From positions 1 through 56,564 of the forward strand of contig JAKLLE010000016.1 in assembly GCA_023150295.1 (NCBI GenBank): DNA of 56,564 nucleotides. Direction: 5' to 3'. Every line of letters begins with the position of its first letter. Within the stretch, counting starts at the first letter, position 1. The position numbers were made by a program, and so were the translations under genes. Of this stretch, positions 43,387 to 51,894 are shown in pieces. The notes under the pieces are model-generated. The model was not told the origin of the DNA and ran no database searches. It saw only the letters and a list, made by a program, of their open reading frames with translations. Source of the stretch: Giesbergeria sp. (lineage in GTDB: Bacteria; Pseudomonadota; Gammaproteobacteria; Burkholderiales; Burkholderiaceae_C).

Positions 43387-44052
43387 TCAGAGGATGGCTT
43401 TGATGCCGCTGTAGGTGGCGGTACTGCCGCCTTCGAATTGCAGGTACAGGGTGCCGTTGTCCATACTGACGGCGCTGACCTTGTCGCGCATCAGTTCGGT
43501 GGCCGACACGGCGGTGTCGCCATTGGTCGCCAGTACCTTGAAGCGCAACGGGGTGGCACCCGAGTAGCTAGAGGCATCCCAGTCGAAGTTGTAGCGCCCA
43601 GCCTTGAGGGTGCCCATTTCCACGGTGCCCACCTCCTTGCCGTTGGGATCGAGCACTTGCACGGTAACGGTGGCAGCGGAGCCGGACAGATCGAACACGC
43701 CGCCTGCCTTGTGGCTGGTCTCGTCGAGTGACATCGCGTTGCCTTCCACCAGCACCTGGCGGCCCACCATGGCGCTGCCCTGCATCAGCTGCTGGGCGGC
43801 AAACTGGTTCATCATGCCCTTGACCGTGTCGTTGAGCTGCTGGATGCCGGTCACGGTGTTGATCTGCGCGATCTGCGAGGTCATCTGCGCGTTGTCCAGC
43901 GGGTTCATCGGATCCTGGTTGTTGAGCTGCGCCACCAGGAGCTTGAGAAAACGGTCTTGCGATTGGGCCGCGTCCGAGGCGCTGCTGGACTTGTTGGCCG
44001 TGGTGGTCTGGCCTGCGTCCAGCGCGCTGGTGTCGATGGGGGTCATGAACAT
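43387..44052 (-). CDS. flgD: flagellar hook-cap assembly protein FlgD
   Basis: The 221-residue product scaffolds hook polymerisation. It has the N-terminal motif FLKLLVAQLNNQDPMNPLDN with AQMTSQIAQINTV, and a C-terminal FlgD Ig/Tudor-like domain with GTLKAGRYNFDWDA. GGGAG precedes the ATG; a second in-frame ATG two codons later is possible. It lies between flgC and flgE in standard order. Confidence 0.95.
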   Translation of the reverse strand: MFMTPIDTSALDAGQTTTANKSSSASDAAQSQDRFLKLLVAQLNNQDPMNPLDNAQMTSQIAQINTVTGIQQLNDTVKGMMNQFAAQQLMQGSAMVGRQVLVEGNAMSLDETSHKAGGVFDLSGSAATVTVQVLDPNGKEVGTVEMGTLKAGRYNFDWDASSYSGATPLRFKVLATNGDTAVSATELMRDKVSAVSMDNGTLYLQFEGGSTATYSGIKAIL

Positions 44053-44068
44053 GGCGTGTCTCCCGAAA

Positions 44069-44473
44069 TCACTGGCCGATCTGCAGCGTCTTGAGCAACA
44101 GCGACTTGGCTGTGTTCATGACCTCGATGTTGTTTTGGTAGGAGCGCGAGGCCGAGATCATGTTGACCATCTCGTCCACGGCATTCACGTTGGAGTGCGT
44201 CACATAGCCCTCCTCGTCGGCAGCGGGGTGGCTGGGGTCGTGCACGCGCCGACCGGGGGTCTCGCTCTCCTTGATGGCCGAGACGCGCACCCCGGCGGCG
44301 TGGTCCGTCCCCATCGCCTGGGTCTGGAACACCACCTGGCGCGCCTTGTAGGCCTTGCCGTCGGGCCCGGCCACGGCATCGACGTTGGCCAGGTTGCTGG
44401 CCACCACGTTGAGGCGCTGGGACTGCGCGCTGACCGCGCTGCCCGAGACGTTGAAGATGGAGAACATCGACAT
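44069..44473 (-). CDS. flgC: flagellar basal-body rod protein FlgC
   Basis: The 134-residue product begins MSMFSIFNVSGSAVSAQSQR with VVASNLANVDAVAG, and ends SNVNAVDEMVNMISASRSYQ then a terminal helix. This is the proximal rod protein FlgC, of normal length. It starts 24 bp after flgB. Confidence 0.96.
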   Translation of the reverse strand: MSMFSIFNVSGSAVSAQSQRLNVVASNLANVDAVAGPDGKAYKARQVVFQTQAMGTDHAAGVRVSAIKESETPGRRVHDPSHPAADEEGYVTHSNVNAVDEMVNMISASRSYQNNIEVMNTAKSLLLKTLQIGQ

Positions 44474-44497
44474 GGCGAATCTCGCTTTCTGCTGGCA

Positions 44498-44923
44498 TCA
44501 CTGGCCGGTGATGGCACTGAGCATGGTTTTGGCCTGGCCGTTGAAGAAGCGCAGCGTGGCCTCGTAGCGCACGGCGTTGTCCACAAAATTGGCGCGTTCG
44601 CGGTCCATGTCCACGGTGTTCTGGTCCAGCGACGGTTGTGTTTGCACGGTGTAGCCCAGCTTGCCGTTCTGGCTGCTGGGCAAGGTGGACGACAGCCTGA
44701 AATGCTGGGCGTTGGCGCCTGCGCCGGTGTCGCCCGTGGATGCCATGGTCTTGGGCTCTGTGCCGGTGGCCGCGCGCAGCGCCTCGCCGAACTTCATGTC
44801 TCGACCGACATAGCCGGGCGTGTCGGCATTGGCAATATTGCTGGCAATGATGCGCTGACGCTCGGCACGCAGCACCAGGGCCTTGCCTTGGAAATCGAGC
44901 CGGTTCGTCATCTTGTCAAGCAT
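44498..44923 (-). CDS. flgB: flagellar basal-body rod protein FlgB
   Basis: The 141-residue product begins MLDKMTNRLDFQGKALVLRA with IIASNIANADTPGYVGRD, and ends FVDNAVRYEATLRFFNGQAK. It is the first gene of the leftward flg operon. The ATG at 44923 has CGAGG upstream; the longer frame is not needed. It is divergent from flgA across 246 bp. Confidence 0.95.
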   Translation of the reverse strand: MLDKMTNRLDFQGKALVLRAERQRIIASNIANADTPGYVGRDMKFGEALRAATGTEPKTMASTGDTGAGANAQHFRLSSTLPSSQNGKLGYTVQTQPSLDQNTVDMDRERANFVDNAVRYEATLRFFNGQAKTMLSAITGQ

Positions 44924-45169
44924 GGGGGCCTCGCAGCGCTGATTGCACGGTGCCAGAGGGCCTTTGCGGACTTCCGGCATGGGCTGATTATGGAAACGGC
45001 AGGCTTTTTCTAAAGCGCAAAGAGCGTGGGGTTGGCGCCGCAGTTTGGCGGTTTGGAGCGCTGGTTTGCGCCTACAGTGCTCCTACAGCGCAGCAGGCCT
45101 CAGAGTTCCTGCGATTTCCATGCACGGTGGCGCTGCGCGGGCCGTGCAAGCCACTGCGGGAGATCCGCC
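44924..45169. promoter_or_regulatory. divergent flgB / flgA control region
   Basis: The 246-bp gap must hold promoters for both flagellar arms. CCTACAG occurs twice, at 45071-45077 and 45082-45088, 11 bp apart, as phased half-sites. On the minus strand a CATAAT (44992-44987) could be a -10 for flgB, but its -35 is poor. I found no good sigma-28 or sigma-54 element, so activation by a class-I regulator (FlhDC type) is plausible. Confidence 0.35.
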
Positions 45170-45916
45170 ATGCACCGTTTCCTTGTTGCTTCATGCGCTG
45201 CCCCTGCACGGGGCTGGCGCAGCATGGTTCGTTTGCTCGGTTCGCTGGGGTGCGCCCTGCTGGCGTCGCCCGCCTTTGCCCAGGCCGACTGGGGCCAAGT
45301 GGCCCAGCGCTGGGCCGACGAGGCGCTGCGCAGTGCCGCCGTCACCGAGGCCTCGCCACTGCGCCTGGAGGTGGTGGTGGGGTCGCCCGACCCGCACCTG
45401 CGCTTGGCCCCCTGTGCGCGGGTTGAGCCCTACCTGCCCACGGGTGCGCGTCTGTGGGGGCGCACCCGCCTGGGCTTGCGCTGTGTGGAGGGGGCGGCGC
45501 GCTGGAACGTGTTTCTTCCGGTCACCGTCAAGGCCTTCGGCCCCGCCTGGGTGCTGGCCGGGAATGTGGCCTCAGGTGCGGTGCTCACGGCGGCCGATGC
45601 GGTTCAGGCCGAGGTGGATTGGGCGGCATTTCCCTCTCCGGTGCTGGCCGATCCCTCGCTGTGGGTGGGCCAGGTGGCGACCCGGCCCCTGCAGGCGGGC
45701 CAGGCCTTGCGCCAGGCCATGGTCAAGGCGCCGCAGCTTTTCGCGTTTGGCGCGCAGGTACGGGTGTTGGCCCAGGGGCCGGGGTTTGCCATCACTGCAG
45801 CGGGCCAGGCCTTGTCGGGCGGGGCCGCAGGACAAACTGTGCGCGTCCGAATGACCAATGGAAGAATAATTCAAGGTATTGTGCTTTCCGATGGGACGAT
45901 AAACACCCAACTCTAG
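45170..45916 (+). CDS. flgA: P-ring assembly chaperone FlgA
   Basis: The 248-residue periplasmic protein has a signal peptide (about 1-38, ending SPAFAQA). A FlgA N-terminal domain follows, then a SAF-type domain with NVASGAVLTAADAVQAEVDW, and the terminal motif VRVRMTNGRIIQGIVLSDGT. It assists FlgI assembly. GGAG precedes the ATG at 45170. A terminator-like hairpin overlaps the stop codon. Confidence 0.93.
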   Translation: MHRFLVASCAAPARGWRSMVRLLGSLGCALLASPAFAQADWGQVAQRWADEALRSAAVTEASPLRLEVVVGSPDPHLRLAPCARVEPYLPTGARLWGRTRLGLRCVEGAARWNVFLPVTVKAFGPAWVLAGNVASGAVLTAADAVQAEVDWAAFPSPVLADPSLWVGQVATRPLQAGQALRQAMVKAPQLFAFGAQVRVLAQGPGFAITAAGQALSGGAAGQTVRVRMTNGRIIQGIVLSDGTINTQL

Positions 45917-45925
45917 GTGTTTTTT
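45901..45925 (+). terminator. terminator-like hairpin after flgA
   Basis: AAACACC / GGTGTTT form a 7-bp stem with an 8-nt loop, followed by T residues. The stem overlaps the flgA stop codon. It would separate flgA transcripts from the flgM promoter just downstream. Confidence 0.55.
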
Positions 45926-45937
45926 GGCAAATACCGC

Positions 45938-45964
45938 TAAAGTCTGCGCTCAGCGGGTCGAAAA
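45938..45964 (+). promoter_or_regulatory. sigma-28 (FliA) promoter for flgM
   Basis: TAAAGTCT (45938-45945), an 11-bp spacer and GTCGAAAA (45957-45964) match the FliA consensus TAAAGTTT-N11-GCCGATAA at most positions. It stands 45 bp before the flgM start. FliA-dependent flgM expression is the known feedback design. Confidence 0.7.
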
Positions 45965-46008
45965 CATTGCTACCGGGCCCTGTGTTGCCAGTGCCCTAGG
46001 AGCAAGCC

Positions 46009-46347
46009 ATGAAGATAGGACAAACACCGGAACTGCCAGGCGGCCTTTCGCCTGGCGCGGCGGCCAAGAGCCAGGCCAAGGCCGCGCCTGCGCCCGGCCC
46101 GGGCACAGCGGCAGCATCGCCTGCCAGCACAGCCGCTGCTGTGGCCTCCGCAGGGGTGCCCGTCACGCTGTCCAAAGCCGCACAGGAACTGGATCCCGCC
46201 TCCCGCGCTCCAGGCGATTTCGACGCAGGCAAGGTCAAAGCGGTGCGCAATGCCATCGACAACGGTACGTTCAAGGTCGATGCCGAGGTCGTTGCCGACA
46301 AAATGCTGGCCAACAGCCAGGAATTCCTCGCCCGCACTCGGATTTGA
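46009..46347 (+). CDS. flgM: anti-sigma-28 factor FlgM
   Basis: The 112-residue product begins MKIGQTPELPGG. An Ala/Pro/Ser-rich disordered stretch (about 12-48) precedes the sigma-binding C-terminal half (DFDAGKVKAVRNAIDNGTFK and VVADKMLANSQEFL). FlgM holds FliA inactive until the hook is done, then is exported. AGGAG precedes the ATG. FliA itself is encoded 0.5 kb away, on the opposite strand. Confidence 0.93.
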   Translation: MKIGQTPELPGGLSPGAAAKSQAKAAPAPGPGTAAASPASTAAAVASAGVPVTLSKAAQELDPASRAPGDFDAGKVKAVRNAIDNGTFKVDAEVVADKMLANSQEFLARTRI

Positions 46348-46435
46348 GCGGCTTTAAGCCCGCGACACGGTGCGGCGCTGCGCAGGGAAGCAACCTTCCG
46401 ACCACGGATGCCCTGTCGGCACTACACTCAGCGCC

Positions 46436-46786
46436 ATGAATCCCGAAGCCGCGCTCCACACCGTTGAACAGCAGCTTGAAAAAGTCTCGGCCGCCCTTTT
46501 GGCGGCCGATCCTTTGCAGCTGGAGCAGTGTTGTGCGCAGTTGCGTTTGGATCTGGCAACCCTGGCGCAAGCCTCCAGTGCGCTGAAAGGGCAGCCGTGG
46601 CCCGAGGCCTTGCGCCCGCGCATGCAGGCGCTGAGCAGTCGGCTGGCCATGCAGCGGGATCAGCTCGCTCGCCTGGGGGCCTTGGTGGATCGCCAGGTGG
46701 CATCCATTCTGCCGCCCGCAGAGCAAACCCCCACCTACGGCCAGCCAGGGTCTCAGGCGGCGCGCATCTACCGCTCGTCCACCTGA
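46436..46786 (+). CDS. flgN: FlgN-like flagellar export chaperone
   Basis: The 116-residue product is helical throughout (HTVEQQLEKVSAALLAADPL, then CCAQLRLDLATLAQASSAL), as FlgN chaperones are. FlgN escorts FlgK and FlgL to the export gate. Sequence similarity is modest, so the call relies on size, helicity and the position after flgM. The ATG at 46436 is preferred over an upstream ATG at 46370. Confidence 0.8.
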   Translation: MNPEAALHTVEQQLEKVSAALLAADPLQLEQCCAQLRLDLATLAQASSALKGQPWPEALRPRMQALSSRLAMQRDQLARLGALVDRQVASILPPAEQTPTYGQPGSQAARIYRSST

Positions 46787-46789
46787 CGG

Positions 46790-46816
46790 CGCCCGCACTG
46801 GCGCAGTGGCCGGGCG
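46790..46816. terminator. possible bidirectional terminator between flgN and fliA
   Basis: CGCCCG / CGGGCG with an inner CACTG-GCG-CAGTG make a strong hairpin between the convergent flgN and fliA stops. No long T-run follows on either side, so the role is inferred from position. Confidence 0.45.
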
Positions 46817-46817
46817 T

Positions 46818-47540
46818 TCAATGGGTGCGCATCTTGGCGCGCAGGCGCGCAATGGCCTGGCTGTGCAATTGGCACACGCGCGATTCGGTCACGCCCAGCA
46901 CTGCGGCGATTTCCTTGAGGTTCATGTCGTGCTCGTAGTACATCCCCATGATGTACTGCTCACGCTCGGGCAGTGACTGGATGGCGCCCACCAGGCTGCT
47001 GCGCAGCCGCTGGTTGCGCAGCAGTGCCATGGGGTCGGCTTCGGAGTCGGGGGTTTCGTGCCGGTCGAGGAAGCCGTCATCGTCGTCACCGCCGCGGGTC
47101 ATGTCTTCCAGATAGACGAGCTGCGTGCCACGCACTTTGCCCAACAGGCTTTGGTAGTCGGTCAGGCTCATGTCCAGTTCAACGGCAATTTCGGATTCAA
47201 GGGGGCTGCGGCCGAGCTTTTGCTCCAGGCGCTGCACGGCTTTTTCGATGTCCTTCTGGCTCTTGCGCGAGCTGCGCGACATCCAGTCGTTGTCGCGCAG
47301 CTCGTCGAGCATGGCGCCACGGATGCGCTGGGTGGCAAAGGTCTCGAACTGCACGCCCTGGGCCGATTCGAAGCGTGTCAGGGCGTCGTTCAGGCCGATC
47401 ATGCCGACCTGGATCAGGTCGTCCAGTTCCACGTTCGCAGGCAGCTTGGCGATCATGTGGTGCGCAAGTCTGCGCACCAGCGGTACATACTGCTGGAGCA
47501 TGGCATTGCGATCGAGCTGGCCTTTGGCGGTGTATGTCAC
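46818..47540 (-). CDS. fliA: RNA polymerase sigma-28 factor FliA
   Basis: The 240-residue product directs late flagellar gene transcription. It has region 2 (YVPLVRRLAHHMIAKLPANV, then DDLIQVGMIGLNDALTRFE and FETFATQRIRGAMLDELR), region 3 and region 4 (LPEREQYIMGMYYEHDMNLK, then EIAAVLGVTESRVCQLHSQA). The start is GTG at 47540, one base after the flhG stop (TGAaGTG). This gives the usual FliA length; the longer frame would run back into flhG. Confidence 0.94.
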   Translation of the reverse strand: MTYTAKGQLDRNAMLQQYVPLVRRLAHHMIAKLPANVELDDLIQVGMIGLNDALTRFESAQGVQFETFATQRIRGAMLDELRDNDWMSRSSRKSQKDIEKAVQRLEQKLGRSPLESEIAVELDMSLTDYQSLLGKVRGTQLVYLEDMTRGGDDDDGFLDRHETPDSEADPMALLRNQRLRSSLVGAIQSLPEREQYIMGMYYEHDMNLKEIAAVLGVTESRVCQLHSQAIARLRAKMRTH

Positions 47541-47541
47541 T

Positions 47542-48342
47542 TCAATGGCTCTGGGCAATGTACGTGGGGATGCCTGCTGATGGAATGGATGGTAGCGCAG
47601 AGAAGCTGCCCGGTGCGCTGATGGTGCAGGCATTTTCCAACCACTGCAATGCCAGGCGCTGCAGCTCCTGGGGCCGGTCTGCGCGGATCAGCGTGGTGCG
47701 TGGCTGCTGTCCCAGGTGTCGCATGGCGCAGCGGCGCAGGGATTCCAGCGAGTCCTGTGCCAGGCGCAACTGCTGGGCCGGGTAGGAGCGGGCCATGCAG
47801 GCCACCAGGCCGTTGAGCCCTGCATGCAATGCCAGCAGCTTGAGCTGGCGGTAGGTGGCGATGACCCCGTTCTGGCCGGGGGGCATCAGGATCAGCGGCG
47901 TGGCCAGGCTGGCATCCAACAGCGGTGAAGCCAGCACCTCGATGGGGGCATGCAGCACCACCAGCGCATAGCTGCGCAGCAGGGGCTGCAACGTGGGCAG
48001 GATGGGCTGACCGGGCTCGGCTTGGCGCAGCAGGGTCTGCAGCCCCAGCTTGGCCGGAAGCACGGCCAGGGTGTTGGCAGCGCCTGCGGCAGGGCGCATG
48101 TCCTGCGCGCGGGCGCTGTGCGCCAGCAGGTGCTGCAGACCGGGGCTGCGTGGGGTTTCGGGGGCGGTAGCGTCCAGCACCACCACGGGGTAGCCCAGGT
48201 GCTGCAGGTGCAGGCACAGTTGCCACAGCGTCTCCATGCCGCCGCTGGCATCCTGTGTGCTTGCCATGGCCAGCAACTGCAGGTCGTTGCGCGGCATGTG
48301 GCTGGACAGGCCCGCGCCCTGGTGAAAGCCAAATTCAAGCAT
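47542..48342 (-). CDS. flhG: FlhG/MinD-like flagellar regulator with degenerate P-loop
   Basis: The 266-residue product sits where FlhG/FleN does, between flhF and fliA. The overall MinD-like pattern remains: LLAMASTQDASGGMETLWQL, then LGYPVVVLDATAPE and YALVVLHAPIEVL. The deviant Walker A expected as KGGVGKT reads DASGGMET, with no lysine. The N-terminal DQA-type FlhF-activating motif is not visible. It may therefore regulate FlhF without ATP cycling. It overlaps flhF by 8 bp and abuts fliA. Confidence 0.7.
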   Translation of the reverse strand: MLEFGFHQGAGLSSHMPRNDLQLLAMASTQDASGGMETLWQLCLHLQHLGYPVVVLDATAPETPRSPGLQHLLAHSARAQDMRPAAGAANTLAVLPAKLGLQTLLRQAEPGQPILPTLQPLLRSYALVVLHAPIEVLASPLLDASLATPLILMPPGQNGVIATYRQLKLLALHAGLNGLVACMARSYPAQQLRLAQDSLESLRRCAMRHLGQQPRTTLIRADRPQELQRLALQWLENACTISAPGSFSALPSIPSAGIPTYIAQSH

Positions 48343-49816
48343 CGACCAGTCCCTTCTCCAGCACAGGTTCGCTGGACGGTGTGAAGAAGAAGCTCAGGTC
48401 GGCGGCCTTGGGGTCGAAGGCCGAGCGTGCCGGGGCGCGCATCGAGCTGGCAACGAGCTGGTGGGCATTGGCAGATTCCCAGTCTTCGGGCACGCGCTGG
48501 CCGTTGGTCACGCCGCGCAGCACGATCTGGTGGCGGATCAGCGCGTCGATCGCGGGGCCCAGCTTCACGGCCTCGTCGATCTTGGACAGGATGGCCTGCT
48601 GCGCCCCGGCGGTCTTGAAGGCGGCGAGCGTGTCGTCCAGCGTGTCGCCATGGCTGCTGGCATTGAGCACCAGCAGGCGCTGCACCTGGGGCAGGTCCAG
48701 CACGTCCAGCATGTCGCGCTTGCGCGGGTCGCGCGGGGCAATGCCGGTGGTGTCGATCAGCACCATCTTCTTTCCGCTGAGCAGGCCCAGCAGGTCTTGC
48801 AGTGCGGCGCGGTCGTGTGCCAGGTGGGCCACGATGCCCAGCATGCGGCCGTAGCTGCGCAACTGGTCATGGGCGCCGATGCGGTAGGTGTCCAGGGTGA
48901 TCAGCCCCACGCTGCCGGGGCCGTGGATGCGGGCGCACAGTGCAGCGAGTTTGGCCGTGGTGGTGGTCTTGCCCACACCCGTGGAGCCCACGAGCGCAAA
49001 GATGCCGCCTTCTTCATAAATGGCGGGCTGGCCAGCGTCGGTGTGCAGGTTGTGCTCCAGCACATCCATCAGCCAGCGCACCGACTCGGCGGCGTCCATG
49101 CCCTCGGGCATGCGTTCCAGTACGGCGCGCGCCAGCGTGGGTGAATACCCGGAGCGGATCATCTTGAGCATCAGGTTGGACTGGATCGGATCCTGGCGCG
49201 CCTGTCCCAGCCAGGACAGGGTGTTGAAGCGGTCCTCAATCAGCTCCTTCATGGAGTGCAGTTCCTGCATCAGGCCCTGGGTGTCCACCGAAGGGGCTGC
49301 CAGGGAAACGGGGGCAGGTGCTTCGCGGCGTGGCGTGCGCACGGGCAGCTCGTGGTTCACCTGGCGCAGCGGGTTGTGCTTCTTGAATGTGGCTGCACTG
49401 GCAGGCTGGGGCTCTGGGGCGCGCTCGATCTCGGCGGCCGACACGCCGCTCACCTGCTGCAAGGCCTCGCTGCGACGGCGCAGCATGCGTTCACGCACAT
49501 AGTCCTGGAAGGACAGGGTGCTCATGGCCAGCTGTTCCGTGTCTTCCTTGATGGGGCTGCGTGGTCCGGACAGCGCAGCGCGCTCCTGCAGCGATTTGCG
49601 CCCTGCAGGGGCAGCGGGCGCCGCCTGAGGGCTGCGCTCGGTCACGGTCTCGGCTGCGCTGTCGAGTGCGCCGAGGGATTCTTCCGTGGTGGCCACCACT
49701 TCCACGCCATTGGGCGTGGGGCGGTTGGACAGGATCAGGGTGCCGTCACCAAAAGCCATGCGGGCCTTGGCAAGCGCCTCGCGGGACGTGGCCGCGTGAA
49801 AGCGTTTGATGTTCAT
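48335..49816 (-). CDS. flhF: flagellar placement GTPase FlhF
   Basis: The 493-residue SRP-type GTPase helps place flagella. A basic, variable N-terminal half (about 1-270) begins MNIKRFHAATSREALAKARM. The NG domain has LVGSTGVGKTTTTAKLA with K283, DTYRIGAHDQLRSYGRMLG, and VLIDTTGIAPRD. Its start overlaps the flhA stop (ATGA) and its end overlaps flhG by 8 bp. Confidence 0.95.
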   Translation of the reverse strand: MNIKRFHAATSREALAKARMAFGDGTLILSNRPTPNGVEVVATTEESLGALDSAAETVTERSPQAAPAAPAGRKSLQERAALSGPRSPIKEDTEQLAMSTLSFQDYVRERMLRRRSEALQQVSGVSAAEIERAPEPQPASAATFKKHNPLRQVNHELPVRTPRREAPAPVSLAAPSVDTQGLMQELHSMKELIEDRFNTLSWLGQARQDPIQSNLMLKMIRSGYSPTLARAVLERMPEGMDAAESVRWLMDVLEHNLHTDAGQPAIYEEGGIFALVGSTGVGKTTTTAKLAALCARIHGPGSVGLITLDTYRIGAHDQLRSYGRMLGIVAHLAHDRAALQDLLGLLSGKKMVLIDTTGIAPRDPRKRDMLDVLDLPQVQRLLVLNASSHGDTLDDTLAAFKTAGAQQAILSKIDEAVKLGPAIDALIRHQIVLRGVTNGQRVPEDWESANAHQLVASSMRAPARSAFDPKAADLSFFFTPSSEPVLEKGLVDA

Positions 49817-51894
49817 GCCGATGCTCCTTTGAGGATGGGGCCGATGCGGATGGTGTGGGTCTCAGGAATCTCGCTGTGCGCCAGCACCTGCAGCCGGGGG
49901 GCCATGCGCCGCACCAGGCGCGAGATGGCGCCGCGGATCGCATCGGGAACCAGCAGGCACGCGGGCATGCCCATTTCCTCTTGCTTGAGGGCGACTTCTG
50001 CGGCCTTCTGCGTCAGCAGGTCGGCCACGCCGGGGTCCAGGGCCGGGCCGCTGGCATTGCCCAGCGCCTGCATCAGCAGGCGCTCCAGGCCCGGCTCGAT
50101 GGCGATGACGTTGAGTTCCCGCGTCGGGCCGTAGATCTGTTGCACGATGGCGGGCGAGAGCGCGATGCGCACGCGGCGGGCGAGTTCGCCCGGGTCGGTG
50201 ACGGCGCCTGCATGCTCGGCCAGGGTTTCGATGATGGTGCGGATGTCGCGGATGTGCACCGATTCCTCCAGCAGCAGCTGCAGCACTTTCTGGAACGTTG
50301 CAATCGAGACCATTTTCGGAACCACTTCTTCGATGAGCTTGGGGGCCAGCTTGGCCACGTGCTCCACCAGTTGCTGGGTCTCGGTTCGGGAGAGCAGCTT
50401 GGCGGCCTGCACTTGCATCAAGTGTGACAAATGGGTGGCCAGGACGGTTTCCGAATCAACGACCGTAAAACCGGCCATTTGCGCCGCTTCCTTCTGGCGT
50501 TCGTCGATCCAGTGCGCGGGCAGGCCGAAGGCGGGGTCGGTGGTGGGGGTGCCGATCAGCGGTGTGGTGATGCCACCGGGGTTGATGGCCAGGAACATGC
50601 CGGGGAAGGCCTCGCCTTCGCCCACCACCACGCCGCGCAGCGTGATGCGGTAGCCGCTGGGCTTGAGCTCCAGGTTGTCGCGCACATGCACGGGGGGCGG
50701 CAAAAAGCCCACTTCCTGCGCAAACTTGCGCCGCACACCCTTGATGCGCGTGAGCAAATCGCCCTGGCGGGTTTTGTCCACCAGTGCAATCAGGCGGTAG
50801 CCCAGCTCCAGGCCCAGCAGATCCACGGGCTGCAGGTCGTCCCAGGTGGCCTCGCCGTCGCTCTGCACCGGGGCAGGGGCCTCCTCTGGCGGTGGAACCT
50901 TGGCGCGCTGCATCAGCACCCAGGCAAAGTAGCCCAGCAGAGACCCGATGGCCAGGAACACCACATGCGGCATGCCGGGAATCAGCCCCAGGAAGATCAG
51001 GATGCCCGCCGTCACGCCCAGCACGCGGGGCGAGGTCAGCAACTGGTGCACGATTTGCTGGCCCATGTCGGTCTCTTTGCCGACGCGGGAGATCACCATG
51101 GCGGCTGCCACCGAGATCAACAGGCCCGGAATCTGCGCGACCAGCGCATCGCCCACGGCCATCAGGATGTAGGTGTCGGCTGCCTTGCCTGCCGACAGGC
51201 CGTGCTGCAGCATGCCGATGGCAAAGCCACCCACGATGTTGATCAGCAGGATCAGAATGCCGGCAACCGCGTCACCGCGTACGAACTTGGAGGCGCCGTC
51301 CATGGAGCCAAAGAAGTTGGCTTCTTCCTGTACCTCGATGCGGCGGCGCTTGGCCTCCTTCTCGTCGATGAGCCCGGCGTTGAGGTCTGCGTCCACGGCC
51401 ATCTGCTTGCCGGGCATGGCATCCAGGGTGAAGCGTGCCGACACCTCGGCAATGCGCTCGGCCCCCTTGGTGATCACGATGAAGTTGATGACCACCAGGA
51501 TCGAGAACACGATCAGGCCCACGGCAAAGTTGCCGCCAATCAGGAAGTGGCCAAAGGCCTCGATCACCGCGCCCGCCGCGCCGGGGCCGGTGTGGCCTTC
51601 CAGCAGCACCACGCGGGTGGACGCCACGTTGAGCGACAGGCGCATCAGCGTGGTCAGCAGCAGCACGGTGGGGAAAGCCGCAAAGTCCAGCGGCTTGAGC
51701 ATGTAGGCCGCCACCATCATCACCATCAGGGCCACAGCGATGTTGATGGTGAAAAAGGTGTCCAGCATCCAGGCGGGAATGGGCAGCACCATCAGCGCCA
51801 GGATGGCAACCACGAGCAGCGGCGCCGAGAGGCCCTGCACGGCAGCGCTATGGGCACCAGCCCACTGCTGCGCAGATTGGAGAGTGAGTTTCAT
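49813..51894 (-). CDS. flhA: flagellar export gate protein FlhA
   Basis: The 693-residue product has about eight TM segments in its first 340 residues. These include the FHIPEP signature RFTLDAMPGKQMAVDADLNA with the Lys/Arg-rich GLIDEKEAKRRR. A large cytoplasmic domain (about 360-693) follows. It is the export gate of the flagellar type III apparatus. It overlaps flhB by four bases at the start and flhF at the end, giving tight translational coupling. Confidence 0.96.
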   Translation of the reverse strand: MKLTLQSAQQWAGAHSAAVQGLSAPLLVVAILALMVLPIPAWMLDTFFTINIAVALMVMMVAAYMLKPLDFAAFPTVLLLTTLMRLSLNVASTRVVLLEGHTGPGAAGAVIEAFGHFLIGGNFAVGLIVFSILVVINFIVITKGAERIAEVSARFTLDAMPGKQMAVDADLNAGLIDEKEAKRRRIEVQEEANFFGSMDGASKFVRGDAVAGILILLINIVGGFAIGMLQHGLSAGKAADTYILMAVGDALVAQIPGLLISVAAAMVISRVGKETDMGQQIVHQLLTSPRVLGVTAGILIFLGLIPGMPHVVFLAIGSLLGYFAWVLMQRAKVPPPEEAPAPVQSDGEATWDDLQPVDLLGLELGYRLIALVDKTRQGDLLTRIKGVRRKFAQEVGFLPPPVHVRDNLELKPSGYRITLRGVVVGEGEAFPGMFLAINPGGITTPLIGTPTTDPAFGLPAHWIDERQKEAAQMAGFTVVDSETVLATHLSHLMQVQAAKLLSRTETQQLVEHVAKLAPKLIEEVVPKMVSIATFQKVLQLLLEESVHIRDIRTIIETLAEHAGAVTDPGELARRVRIALSPAIVQQIYGPTRELNVIAIEPGLERLLMQALGNASGPALDPGVADLLTQKAAEVALKQEEMGMPACLLVPDAIRGAISRLVRRMAPRLQVLAHSEIPETHTIRIGPILKGASA

